Shown here in pieces: positions 51,837-60,435 of a DNA stretch of 64,000 nucleotides; the stretch's first letter is position 1; each line of letters opens with the position of its first letter. The notes beneath the pieces are model-generated. The model ran no database searches, had not been told where the DNA came from, and saw only the letters and a program-made list of their open reading frames with translations. Origin of the DNA: Psychrobacter glaciei (GTDB lineage Bacteria > Pseudomonadota > Gammaproteobacteria > Pseudomonadales > Moraxellaceae); contig NZ_BMZR01000003.1 of assembly GCF_014652895.1 (NCBI RefSeq), positions 248,001 through 312,000 of the forward strand, read 5' to 3'. The position numbers and the translations under genes were made by a program.

Positions 51837-53114
51837 CTAGCTTTTCGCTTTGATATTAGTATCTACATCGACAGAGACCGACATACCGGGACGTAATTGA
51901 GCAAGCTCAGCCTGATTTTGGTCTAAGTCAATACGCACGGGGATACGCTGGGCTATTTTAATATAGTTGCCAGTCGCAGGGTTTGCCGCGCCTGCGCTAA
52001 ATTCACTACCAGTCGCTGGTGAGATATTGCTGACATGACCACTGAATTTGGCACCACCAAGCGCGTCAACATGGATGGTTGCAGGTTCACCAATTGCCAT
52101 ATTAGCGACTTGCGTTTCCTTAAAATTCGCGATAATCCAAACGCCTTTAGGAACGACATACATCAGCTGGGTGCCAGCACTAACGTATTGACCTTCTTTG
52201 ACACTGACCTGACTCAACTGTCCCGCTTCAGGTGCGGTGATGATGGTGTTATCTACATTAATCTGTGCTTGCTTGAGACCTGCTTCAGCATTTTTTATGT
52301 TCGCGTCCAAAGAGGAGCGGCTGCCACTGGTTTTTTTGCGGTTTTCACGAGCTGCTTGTAAATTAGCCTCAGCTTGTTGGACGCCTGCCTGTGCTTGCGC
52401 AAGTTGTGCTTTTGTATGAGCAACTTCTGCCTTTGATACTGCGCCGATAGCATCCAAACCTTGATATCGATTGACATCTTCACGAGCACTTTCGACACTC
52501 ACTTTGGCACTGTATAAATCGGCTTCACGTGCTTCAATTTGTGCTTGGCTTGATTGAGTATCTTGAGTGTTGCTAGAGCGGTTAGTAACGGCCACTTCTA
52601 TATTGGCCTGTGCTTGCTCAAGCTGTTGCCGGAAGCTACGATCATCAATTTTTACTAGTAAGTCATCCGCTTTTACGTTGGCAAAATCCTGTACGGCTAC
52701 TTCGGTGACGTAGCCGGATACTTGCGGGCTAATAATGGTGGTTTGTCCTTTTACAAAGGCGTTGTTGGTCTGCTGCACAGTAGGCGTGAAGGGTGGCAGC
52801 TTCCATGCATATAAAATCAATGCCACACCAATGACAATCATTACAACCAATAATCCTAAATTCAGATAGGATTTTTTCTTTGGCGACCAGCCAGTAGCCG
52901 CTGCGATAGGTTCTTTTGGTGGCATAGGCGTCTCATCACGTGAGCCTTTTTGTATGTCAGTAGCTGGATTTGTCTCAGAGGTATCCGTTTGCTCTATTGT
53001 AGGATTTTCGGCCTGACTGTTATCGGTATTTGACGCAATACGTGCGTCTGTTATGGGAGCATCAGTTGACGTCTGAGGTGTTTGATTCAGTTCACTGGGT
53101 TTCTTTTGGCTCAT
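51837..53114 (-). CDS. HlyD/EmrA-family membrane fusion protein of a drug efflux pump
   Basis: A 425-aa periplasmic adaptor that links an inner-membrane transporter to an outer-membrane channel. About 80 polar N-terminal residues are cytoplasmic; a single membrane helix lies at about 87-108 (YLNLGLLVVMIVIGVALIL). Then come a lipoyl/barrel-sandwich half (SPQVSGYVTEVAVQD), a coiled-coil hairpin of about 110 residues rich in Ala, Gln and Glu, the second lipoyl half (TAPEAGQLSQVSVKEGQYV), and a beta barrel. It is encoded 89 bp downstream of the MFS gene on the same strand, the EmrB-EmrA order reversed relative to E. coli. Confidence 0.9.
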   Translation of the reverse strand: MSQKKPSELNQTPQTSTDAPITDARIASNTDNSQAENPTIEQTDTSETNPATDIQKGSRDETPMPPKEPIAAATGWSPKKKSYLNLGLLVVMIVIGVALILYAWKLPPFTPTVQQTNNAFVKGQTTIISPQVSGYVTEVAVQDFANVKADDLLVKIDDRSFRQQLEQAQANIEVAVTNRSSNTQDTQSSQAQIEAREADLYSAKVSVESAREDVNRYQGLDAIGAVSKAEVAHTKAQLAQAQAGVQQAEANLQAARENRKKTSGSRSSLDANIKNAEAGLKQAQINVDNTIITAPEAGQLSQVSVKEGQYVSAGTQLMYVVPKGVWIIANFKETQVANMAIGEPATIHVDALGGAKFSGHVSNISPATGSEFSAGAANPATGNYIKIAQRIPVRIDLDQNQAELAQLRPGMSVSVDVDTNIKAKS

Positions 53115-53203
53115 GACGCGCTCCTAAATGTTTAATTAGCAAATACTTACACGGTGTGGCGATAAATCAATAAAGTGAAAAATCACTCATGCAATAAAAG
53201 GCA

Positions 53204-54892
53204 TTATTTTGGTTCACGCATTTTTGCAATAACAGCAAGCTCTTTGGCCAGAGGATTGCGTTTGTGATAACGATAGTAAAAATAATTGAGTAATAACATA
53301 GCAGTAGCCACAGTTGATAGAATGGCCATGATAAAAAACAAATCACCATAAGCGGAGACTGTTGCTTGGCGCTGAATACCTTGTAATACTTGGCTCATTG
53401 CCCCAACATTCGCTTGCGCTGCATCCGTCGTTTGGTTTGACAATATACTACGAGTACCAGCAATTTGAGCGCTGAACGTAGGATCACCCAAATTCAGTGA
53501 GCTGACCATATCGGCATAATGCACTTGCGTACGAATGGTTGTAAATGCCTGGATTGCCGCTGCACCTGCCAAGCCGCCCACCGTTTGTGAAATACCAAAA
53601 ATAACGGAAAAACTAATAATATAGGCAGGACCACTGGCAATCGCACGCAAAAATCCTTCAAAAACCAGAGGCCCCATGAAATACACGGCAGCAAATGCAA
53701 TCAAAAATTGGCTGAGATAAAACATATAGGGTGCAGAATTAATAGACACACCCACATCCATCCAAGAGCCTAATGCAATCAATGCCACTGCAAAAATAAC
53801 GGGTCGGCGTAAATCCATCGGATTGGTGCTAAAAATACTAATCACCAAAGCCAACACACTGGCAGCCAATATGACCGCATAAAAAGTAATGAGCTGATGG
53901 TTACCATAGCCTAAGTTGGCAAGTAATCCTGCCGCACCGACATTTTGCTCAGATAGCAAAATTCGCATGACAGCGCCCGTAATCATAAAAGCGATAATAT
54001 TGCGGCTACGCATCCAGCGAACTTGCAGCATTGGGTTTTTGCGATGCGTTTCAATCCATAAGGCGATGCTGATTCCAACAATGGCAATCATCAGTGGATA
54101 GACAAGCCAAGGTGTCGTCCACCACAGAATCCTACCTTGCACCAAAATGACCGCTAATGCAGCCAGACCACTGGCAAAAAAACCAAAGCTGAGAAAATCG
54201 AGTTTCTCAAATACTTTTTCTGTATTACCTGGTGGTAGCTCTAAGATATTAATCAATCCAAAACAAATCAGTGCCAAACCAAATTGGAATAGAAATAAGC
54301 TTTCAAGCTGACCATCGATGGTGAGGTAGGGCGAGATGATGCGGGATAATGGAATACCGAACTGTACCAAGCCAAAGCCCAATATTAGGCCACTAGTACG
54401 TTTGACAGCTGGCATACCTTGCAAGCAATAAAATAAGCCCAATATGGTCATGCCACTGGCCACCATACCGCTAAGTCCCCTTGCGACAATCTCTAGGTAA
54501 TAGGGCTCGATGCCGATATTAGGCGTATCTAATAAGTGACTACTGATCAGCCACTGTAGACTCGTGGCGGCTAACAGAAAAAACAGGGTGATTTTACTAA
54601 ACAGTGACATGCCAAATTGTTGGCGAATTTTGTACAGTAGAACGGTGATACAGGCATTGGTCATATTGTAGCTGACAGATATCCAACCCCCTTCGGCGGG
54701 CGTTAATCCCAGTTGGCCTTGAATTTGAGTGAGATTTGCGACAAGTAGACCATTTTGGAAGCTGGCTGTGAGACCGACGAAAATTCCAATCAGTAAATAA
54801 AACACTTTACGGCGTGCAGGATGGTCAGGGTTGGCTGGAGAGCCCACCATCATTGGTTGTTCGTGGGGCTTAAACTGGTATTCGTTGCTCAT
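53204..54892 (-). CDS. MFS efflux transporter, DHA2 (EmrB-like, 14-TM) family
   Basis: A 562-aa inner-membrane drug:H+ antiporter with about 14 hydrophobic segments. The start of the first helix (FVGLTASFQNGLLVANLTQIQG) and TPAEGGWISVSYNMTNA match the DHA2 family. It forms a pair with the HlyD-type adaptor gene downstream, so an EmrAB-like tripartite pump is likely, using a TolC protein encoded elsewhere. Typical substrates are hydrophobic uncouplers and antimicrobials; nothing in the sequence fixes the choice. It is upstream of the adaptor, and its promoter lies in the 193-bp gap before the GST terminator. Confidence 0.88.
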   Translation of the reverse strand: MSNEYQFKPHEQPMMVGSPANPDHPARRKVFYLLIGIFVGLTASFQNGLLVANLTQIQGQLGLTPAEGGWISVSYNMTNACITVLLYKIRQQFGMSLFSKITLFFLLAATSLQWLISSHLLDTPNIGIEPYYLEIVARGLSGMVASGMTILGLFYCLQGMPAVKRTSGLILGFGLVQFGIPLSRIISPYLTIDGQLESLFLFQFGLALICFGLINILELPPGNTEKVFEKLDFLSFGFFASGLAALAVILVQGRILWWTTPWLVYPLMIAIVGISIALWIETHRKNPMLQVRWMRSRNIIAFMITGAVMRILLSEQNVGAAGLLANLGYGNHQLITFYAVILAASVLALVISIFSTNPMDLRRPVIFAVALIALGSWMDVGVSINSAPYMFYLSQFLIAFAAVYFMGPLVFEGFLRAIASGPAYIISFSVIFGISQTVGGLAGAAAIQAFTTIRTQVHYADMVSSLNLGDPTFSAQIAGTRSILSNQTTDAAQANVGAMSQVLQGIQRQATVSAYGDLFFIMAILSTVATAMLLLNYFYYRYHKRNPLAKELAVIAKMREPK

Positions 54893-55017
54893 GGGCGTAT
54901 GATGATTTGTGTGAATGAATAGAGTAAGGACATGGTACAGCTCCCCTATGATTGGCGGCGCTAGCTGCGCGTGTCAGCAACTGATCTTAGTACAGTTATT
55001 AATGGAATAAAACCACA

Positions 55018-55050
55018 AAAATAGCCCAAGATAGACTTGGGCTATTTTAT
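55018..55050 (-). terminator. Terminator after the glutathione S-transferase gene
   Basis: AAAATAGCCCAAG and CTTGGGCTATTTT are exact reverse complements around loop ATAGA; T-rich on either strand. Confidence 0.85.
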
Positions 55051-55085
55051 CATATTTTTTATTGAGCATTTATTATGAAGCGTGT

Positions 55086-55721
55086 TTACGCTTGCTTTGA
55101 CTCGTCATGCTCAGCTTCAAGATTCATCGCACGTTGATAGCTATCAAGACTGGCCAGCTTTTCAGCATATTGTTTAATATGTGGATAAGCGTCCAGTTTT
55201 TGACGTTGAGCAAGAATGATCAAGTCAAACGACAGCATAAAATCAGCACCGCTCAATTTATCACCCACAATAAACGACTTACCCTCAACTGAGGTGTCTA
55301 GATATTTGAACAGTCGGGTTTTTTCTATCTCTATATAACCGTTCAAAAACTCATTGTCATTGATACCTGCTTTTTTGGTAAACAATTCAAGCATCAATGG
55401 CAACATCAGCGAGCTTTCGGCAAAGTCAATCCACTGTAGATAATGCCCATAATCGGCGCTATCAGGAGCAGGGCGCAAACGATCTGGCGCAAAGCGTTCG
55501 ATCAATAGCTCAGTAATGGCCCCTGACTCCGAGTATATTTCACCATCCATTTCAATAACCGGTGATTTACCAAGAGGATGTACAGCTTTTAAGCTATCAG
55601 GTGCCAGATGCGTTTTAGCATCGCGCTGGTGACTGACGATCTCATAAGGGACGCCAAGCTCTTCTAAAAGCCATAAAGTACGTAGCGACCGCGATTGGTT
55701 GAGATGGTGTAAACGAATCAT
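55086..55721 (-). CDS. Glutathione S-transferase
   Basis: A 211-aa cytoplasmic GST that conjugates glutathione to electrophiles or acts as a peroxidase. The N-terminal thioredoxin-like domain runs to about residue 80, with LNQSRSLRTLWLLEELG at the active-site helix, HPLGKSPVIEMDG (cis-Pro) and YSESGAITELL, which binds glutathione. The helical C-terminal domain has VGDKLSGADFMLSFDL. The gene lies 30 bp downstream of the DJ-1/PfpI gene on the same strand, so the two are likely cotranscribed. Specific substrates are unknown. Confidence 0.9.
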   Translation of the reverse strand: MIRLHHLNQSRSLRTLWLLEELGVPYEIVSHQRDAKTHLAPDSLKAVHPLGKSPVIEMDGEIYSESGAITELLIERFAPDRLRPAPDSADYGHYLQWIDFAESSLMLPLMLELFTKKAGINDNEFLNGYIEIEKTRLFKYLDTSVEGKSFIVGDKLSGADFMLSFDLIILAQRQKLDAYPHIKQYAEKLASLDSYQRAMNLEAEHDESKQA

Positions 55722-55751
55722 AATAGTAGCCTTTTTACTTTGTTAATTGGA

Positions 55752-56429
55752 TCAACCGTTAAGCTTTGCCATTAGACGCTTAGCTGCTTCTTCTGACGAT
55801 GCTGGGTTTTGACCTGTGATTAACAAGCCGTCTTCTACCACAAACGATTCCCAATCAGCTGCTTTTTCGTAATTACCGCCATTGGCTTTAAGTGCATCTT
55901 CTACTAAGAAAGGCACTACATCCGTAAGGCCAACTGCGTCTTCTTCTGAATTGGTAAAACCAGTAACGGTTTTGCCTTTCACTAGGTACTCACCATCAAC
56001 TTTGACGTTTTTAAGCGCGGCAGGAGAGTGACAAACAAAAGCAACAGGCTTATCTTGTTGTACAAAGGTCTCGATCAGATTGATAGAGTTTTCATCAACT
56101 GCCAAATCCCACAATGGGCCGTGACCACCAGGGTAAAAGACTGAATCAAAGTCTTCTGCTTTCATATCAGCCAGTTTTTTGGTGTTAGCTAAATGCTCTT
56201 GAGCGTCTTTATCATCTTTAAAACGGGTGGTATCTTTGGTTTGCGCATCTGGTGTGTCGCTACTAGGATCTAGCGGTGGCTGACCACCAGCAGGAGAGGC
56301 GATCGTGACATTGGCGCCAGCATCAAGAAAAGCATAGTAAGGTGCGGCAAATTCTTCTAGCCAAAAACCTGTTTTCTTACCAGTATCGCCCAATTTATCG
56401 TGTGAAGTTAGTACCATTAAAATATTCAT
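55752..56429 (-). CDS. DJ-1/PfpI family class I glutamine amidotransferase-like protein (Hsp31-like)
   Basis: A 225-aa protein of the DJ-1/PfpI superfamily. The nucleophile elbow is VAFVCHSPAAL with the reactive Cys followed by His; SVFYPGGHGPLWDL holds the conserved Glu/His-type loop region. The N-terminal MVLTSHDKLGDTGKKTGFW is typical of the group that includes Hsp31-like glyoxalases. Such proteins detoxify methylglyoxal or repair glycated residues, which fits its neighbours (GST, CurA-like reductase, YqhD-like dehydrogenase). It precedes the GST gene. Confidence 0.87.
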   Translation of the reverse strand: MNILMVLTSHDKLGDTGKKTGFWLEEFAAPYYAFLDAGANVTIASPAGGQPPLDPSSDTPDAQTKDTTRFKDDKDAQEHLANTKKLADMKAEDFDSVFYPGGHGPLWDLAVDENSINLIETFVQQDKPVAFVCHSPAALKNVKVDGEYLVKGKTVTGFTNSEEDAVGLTDVVPFLVEDALKANGGNYEKAADWESFVVEDGLLITGQNPASSEEAAKRLMAKLNG

Positions 56430-56603
56430 GATTGTCCTTATTTATTATTAACGTTGTTTTTAAATGATTGATGGTTAGCAGCCATCTTTAACCAATCGTA
56501 CTTAGTCAATAGTAGCGATGACTGCCAACAGTATTCATGGTTAAGATGTCATTTTCAGTGGTTGTCTTAACAAATTATGTTGTTAACTCGTTATCCAACC
56601 GAT

Positions 56604-57653
56604 TTATTCGACATCAGATACTTTAACCACTGTTTTACCAAAGTTATCACCATTGAGCATGTCAACGAAGGCATTTGGTGCATTATCTAAGCCATCAGCA
56701 ATATATTCTTTGGTTTTGACATCACCTGATTCTACCCATTTGCTCATGGTTTCTAAAAATTCTGGGAAGTGATCGCCATACTCTTCAAAGATGATGAAGC
56801 CTTTGACGGTTAAACGGTTGGCCAATACTTGACCCATTAGCATACCCAAGCGGTCTTTACCGTCAGGTAAGTCAGTGGCGTTATATTGTGATACTAGACC
56901 ACATACTGGGATACGGGCATGCGCGTTCAATAGTGGTAATACTGCATCGAACACTTTACCGCCAACGTTTTCGTAATAGATGTCGATACCGTCTGGACAT
57001 GCTGCTTTTAGTTGCTCAGCGAAGTCATCGGCTTTGTGATCGATACAGACATCAAAGCCAAGCTCGTTGACCGCAAAATCACATTTTTCTTTGCCGCCTG
57101 CGACACCGACAGTGCGCAGACCATATTGATTACCCACTTGACCAACCGTTGCACCGACAGGACCAGTAGCCGCTGCGACAACCAAAGTTTCGCCTTTTTG
57201 TGGTTTGCCGATATCGGTAAAACCCATGTAACCGGTAAAGCCTGGCATACCAAGGACACCTAAACCATAAGAGGGGTTCGGCATGTCTTTGTCTAATTTT
57301 AGGATGCCTTCGCCATTACTGACGCTGTAATCCTGCCAGCCTGAGTTTGAGACTACTAAATCGCCTTTGGAGAAACCATCAATATTTGACTCGACCACTT
57401 GAGCGACTGTGCCGCCCATAATAACATCACCAACTTCTAAGGGATCAGCGTAGCTTTTGGCATCGCTCATACGTCCGCGCATATACGGGTCTAATGATAG
57501 ATAGACCGTACGCAGTAGCATCTCACTGTTATTGGGTGTTGGGATGTCGCTAGTAGCCATGTCAAAATTTTCAGCTTTTGGCTCACCAGTAGGACGACTG
57601 GCCAGTTTGATTTGACGATTTTTTTGTTGGTTTTGTTGTTTTTCAAAGCTCAT
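56604..57653 (-). CDS. NADP-dependent medium-chain oxidoreductase, CurA/leukotriene B4 dehydrogenase type
   Basis: A 349-aa zinc-free medium-chain reductase that reduces the C=C bond of alpha,beta-unsaturated ketones or aldehydes with NADPH. Key text is LSLDPYMRGRM, the GPVGATVGQVG nucleotide site, GGKEKC after it, and YYENVGGKVFDAVLPLL. It follows E. coli CurA closely in pattern. It acts on reactive carbonyls and quinones, in keeping with the nearby NemR-like regulator. It stands alone, with gaps of about 170 and 320 bp. I did not see a NemR-type box next to it. Confidence 0.9.
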   Translation of the reverse strand: MSFEKQQNQQKNRQIKLASRPTGEPKAENFDMATSDIPTPNNSEMLLRTVYLSLDPYMRGRMSDAKSYADPLEVGDVIMGGTVAQVVESNIDGFSKGDLVVSNSGWQDYSVSNGEGILKLDKDMPNPSYGLGVLGMPGFTGYMGFTDIGKPQKGETLVVAAATGPVGATVGQVGNQYGLRTVGVAGGKEKCDFAVNELGFDVCIDHKADDFAEQLKAACPDGIDIYYENVGGKVFDAVLPLLNAHARIPVCGLVSQYNATDLPDGKDRLGMLMGQVLANRLTVKGFIIFEEYGDHFPEFLETMSKWVESGDVKTKEYIADGLDNAPNAFVDMLNGDNFGKTVVKVSDVE

Positions 57654-57972
57654 AGTAAAGCTCCTTTTTTATTTATTGAGTGTTGATTGTCAGTTAATGA
57701 CTAATACTTAGAAAGTTAACTGTTTAATCATTGGGTATTGCATAGCCGTTTTTTAATAGTTATTGGCTAGTTACTGATTGAAAACTAATGACTGATTAAG
57801 AGGGCAGTAACTACTCACTGTTGAATAGTTACTGTTATTTTCATGATAATTTTATTTCGACGATGCTTTTGTTTTCATGACAATATCATTTTGGATAGTG
57901 TCACTTTAAGGAAGACAATCACAAACAAATACTATTTAACCTAACATCGCATTTGTTTGCTGTATTCGTTGG
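57654..57972. other. Intergenic region between the alcohol dehydrogenase and CurA-like gene
   Basis: An AT-rich 319-bp gap with several scattered short repeats of GTTACTG and TTAATGACT. I see no clear hairpin, box or gene. Confidence 0.4.
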
Positions 57973-59184
57973 TTACGAAGCCTTGCTAGTAACCGCACGG
58001 TCCAAGATACGACGTGATACGTCAAGATCATTTTTGCCGTGCTCACCCAGCTTGACCATGTTGTGAGCTTCAAGTTGTTTGATAATAGGATCAATGGCAG
58101 CATTGTCTAAATCAACATCTTCTAAACTTACTGGCAAGCCAAGCTCGCGGAAGAAGTTTTCAGTGTTGACAATCGCTGTCTCAATGATGGTGTCATCATC
58201 TTGGTCAGTATCGGTGAGGTTCCATACATTACGTGCATACTGAAGCAATTTCTCTTTTTTGCTTTCTTTTAGCTCGCGCATCACTGATGGTAAAACGATG
58301 GTCAATGTACGTGCATGATCGATAGCGTGCAATGAAGTTAATTCATGACCAACCATATGCGTCGTCCAATCCTGTGGCACACCAGTACCAATCAGACCGT
58401 TCAGTGCCATGGTCGCTGTCCACATAATGTTTTTACGCGTTTCCATATTTTCTGGGTCTTTTTTGACTGCTGGACCTTCTTCAATCAGAATTTTCAACAA
58501 GCTCTCAGCAAAGGCATCTTGCACTTTTGCATTGACTGGATACGTTAAGTATTGCTCCATCACATGGACGAAGGCATCGGCAACGCCGTTCATTACTTGA
58601 CGCTCAGGCAAAGTCAATGTCTTAGTAGGATCTAAGATTGAGAACTTAGGGAAGGCAAGTGGGTTACCAAACGGTAGTTTTGCTTGGCGTTCGCTATAGT
58701 TGACAACGCCGCCAGAGTTCATCTCTGAACCAGTCGCTGGAATCGTTAAGACTGCACCTAGATCAACGGCAGAGTCGATATTTCTGCAATAGCTTGTCAA
58801 GGCATCCCATGCTTGATCGCGTGAGACAGTACCGTCTTCTTCTGTTAATGAAGCCACAAGCGCCACAAACTTACTGCCATCAATGACCGAACCGCCACCG
58901 ACTGCTAATAAGAAATCAATGTTGTGCTCGTTAACCATGTCAGCAGCTTTTAATAGTGTGACGAATTCTGGATTTGGCTCAATACCACCGAACTCAAAGA
59001 CAGTACGGTTTCCACTCGCAGACAAAGCATCTTTTACTTCGTCTAATGTACCAGTGCGCTGTGCTGAACCGCCACCATAAGTAATAAGAACACGGGCGTC
59101 AGTAGGAACTAGATCTGATAATTGCTCGATTTGACCTTCACCAAAAACGATACGTACTGGGTTGTAATATTGAAAGTTATTCAT
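57973..59184 (-). CDS. Iron-containing alcohol dehydrogenase, YqhD/BDH type
   Basis: A 403-aa group III alcohol dehydrogenase that reduces aldehydes with NADPH. The N-terminal NFQYYNPVRIVFGEGQIEQL and the glycine-rich LAVGGGSVIDGSKF form the cofactor domain. The metal-binding helices follow with DAFVHVMEQYLTYP and GHELTSLHAIDHARTL. It resembles E. coli YqhD, which removes toxic short-chain aldehydes. A NemR-like box at 59277-59291 lies about 93 bp upstream of its start, so it is probably a direct target of the TetR protein next to it. Confidence 0.92.
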   Translation of the reverse strand: MNNFQYYNPVRIVFGEGQIEQLSDLVPTDARVLITYGGGSAQRTGTLDEVKDALSASGNRTVFEFGGIEPNPEFVTLLKAADMVNEHNIDFLLAVGGGSVIDGSKFVALVASLTEEDGTVSRDQAWDALTSYCRNIDSAVDLGAVLTIPATGSEMNSGGVVNYSERQAKLPFGNPLAFPKFSILDPTKTLTLPERQVMNGVADAFVHVMEQYLTYPVNAKVQDAFAESLLKILIEEGPAVKKDPENMETRKNIMWTATMALNGLIGTGVPQDWTTHMVGHELTSLHAIDHARTLTIVLPSVMRELKESKKEKLLQYARNVWNLTDTDQDDDTIIETAIVNTENFFRELGLPVSLEDVDLDNAAIDPIIKQLEAHNMVKLGEHGKNDLDVSRRILDRAVTSKAS

Positions 59185-59276
59185 AATTTTCCTAAAAGTT
59201 GTAGAGTGTATGTCTGAAATTAAAAGCTAAAATTCGTGATGCTTGTTTTAAACATCTGCAGGCATTGTACATTAGT

Positions 59277-59291
59277 TAGACCGGTCGTCTA
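59277..59291. promoter_or_regulatory. NemR-like operator, site 1
   Basis: TAGACCGGTCGTCTA has TAGAC/GTCTA arms and resembles the E. coli NemR box. It lies upstream of the minus-strand alcohol dehydrogenase and downstream of the TetR gene. It matches site 2 at 60225 in 14 of 15 bases. Confidence 0.72.
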
Positions 59292-59455
59292 GTGTTTTCT
59301 GTAAATAATTACAAAAGTATCGTAAACCAAATGATATGAATCCAATGAACCGTTATTTACTATTAAGGTGCTTTTCACTTAAGGCGCTTTACATTGAAAA
59401 CACCTAGTGATGAGAGTGGTGATTCAGACCAGCGACTGAGAATAGGTAACGGCCG

Positions 59456-60058
59456 TTAGCGCCCCATTTGCGAAGTCGTCATTTGCCAGACTTCCGCAAG
59501 CGGCGTATTGGTTTGACTGGTCTTAGCGATTAGGCTGGCTCCGAGCCATGCAAAATACCAGCGCTTAGCCATACTCTCGGCAGCGATATTGTCAGGCTGT
59601 GGTACAGAACCATCGACCCAGCCCGCTTTTATTTGTGTGGCTAGCCAAGTGACGGTCTGCTGATAGCCAGCATTTAACGCCTCACGCATCGTCTCTGACA
59701 TGTCTGCCACCTCGGCGCTAAGCTTGACGACCAAGCATTTCTCGTGGTCACAGCCATTCTGTTGGGTGTCGTACCAATTCTGAAAATAGTTATACAGTTT
59801 TTGCTGCGCACTCACATCTTGCCCGCCGATCGCTTCTAAACGATTCTTATAATTGACAAAATAGTGACTGATAATCGACTCACCAAAGGCTTCCTTTGAG
59901 GCAAAATAATGATAAAACGAGCCTTTGGGCACCCCTGCGGTATCCAATATTTGCTTGATACCAACAGCGGTAAAGCCTTTTTTGGCTATTAATTGGTAGC
60001 CAGTCGCAAGTAAATGAGCTTTGGTATCGGGTGTAGTAGTGTCTGTTATGTTAGACAT
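59456..60058 (-). CDS. TetR-family regulator, NemR-like electrophile/bleach sensor
   Basis: A 200-aa TetR repressor. The helix-turn-helix lies at about residues 20-62 (GFTAVGIKQILDTAGVPKG, then SFYHYFASKEAFG). It resembles E. coli NemR, and the segment EKCLVVKLSAEVADMSE places Cys108 at the position of the NemR redox Cys106. Lys180 in AWLGASLIAKTS fits the NemR Lys175 that pairs with it. A second nearby cysteine (Cys103) is also present. The gene lies between two related palindromes and between the alcohol and aldehyde dehydrogenase genes, its probable targets. The inducers are inferred to be reactive aldehydes, quinones or hypochlorous acid. Confidence 0.88.
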   Translation of the reverse strand: MSNITDTTTPDTKAHLLATGYQLIAKKGFTAVGIKQILDTAGVPKGSFYHYFASKEAFGESIISHYFVNYKNRLEAIGGQDVSAQQKLYNYFQNWYDTQQNGCDHEKCLVVKLSAEVADMSETMREALNAGYQQTVTWLATQIKAGWVDGSVPQPDNIAAESMAKRWYFAWLGASLIAKTSQTNTPLAEVWQMTTSQMGR

Positions 60059-60224
60059 AGGTAGGATGTTCTCCTTTAATAGCAGTATTTATATAAGGTA
60101 GTCAGCGTTCATTTGAACGTCATGTTGATAGCGTATTGTAATAGGATATATTTATAGGTGTTACGTTTTATCAACAATATTTACTGACAAAGTAGTCTTG
60201 TTTTATTGATAGCTATGGTAGCAT

Positions 60225-60239
60225 TAGACCAGTCGTCTA
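60225..60239. promoter_or_regulatory. NemR-like operator, site 2
   Basis: TAGACCAGTCGTCTA differs by one base from site 1. It lies in the 377-bp divergent region between the regulator and the aldehyde dehydrogenase gene and could control both. Confidence 0.72.
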
Positions 60240-60435
60240 GCAAGGTAGGTTTTGTTGTTATCCGTTATCACAGCGTCTTTATTCTAACTGATGGCTTTTA
60301 ACTAATTGTTTAACCATAACTTCACACTTACTACTTATAAGATATGCTTTTAATTGAGATATCTCCGACTTAATAATTTTATTCAAATAATCGAAAATAA
60401 ATATTCAGCACAACAAACCAAAAATAAGGCTAATT

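Noticed and set aside
53167..53349. Minus-strand 60-aa frame overlapping the end of the MFS gene
   Set aside because: It is an out-of-frame shadow of the real 14-TM transporter on the same strand.
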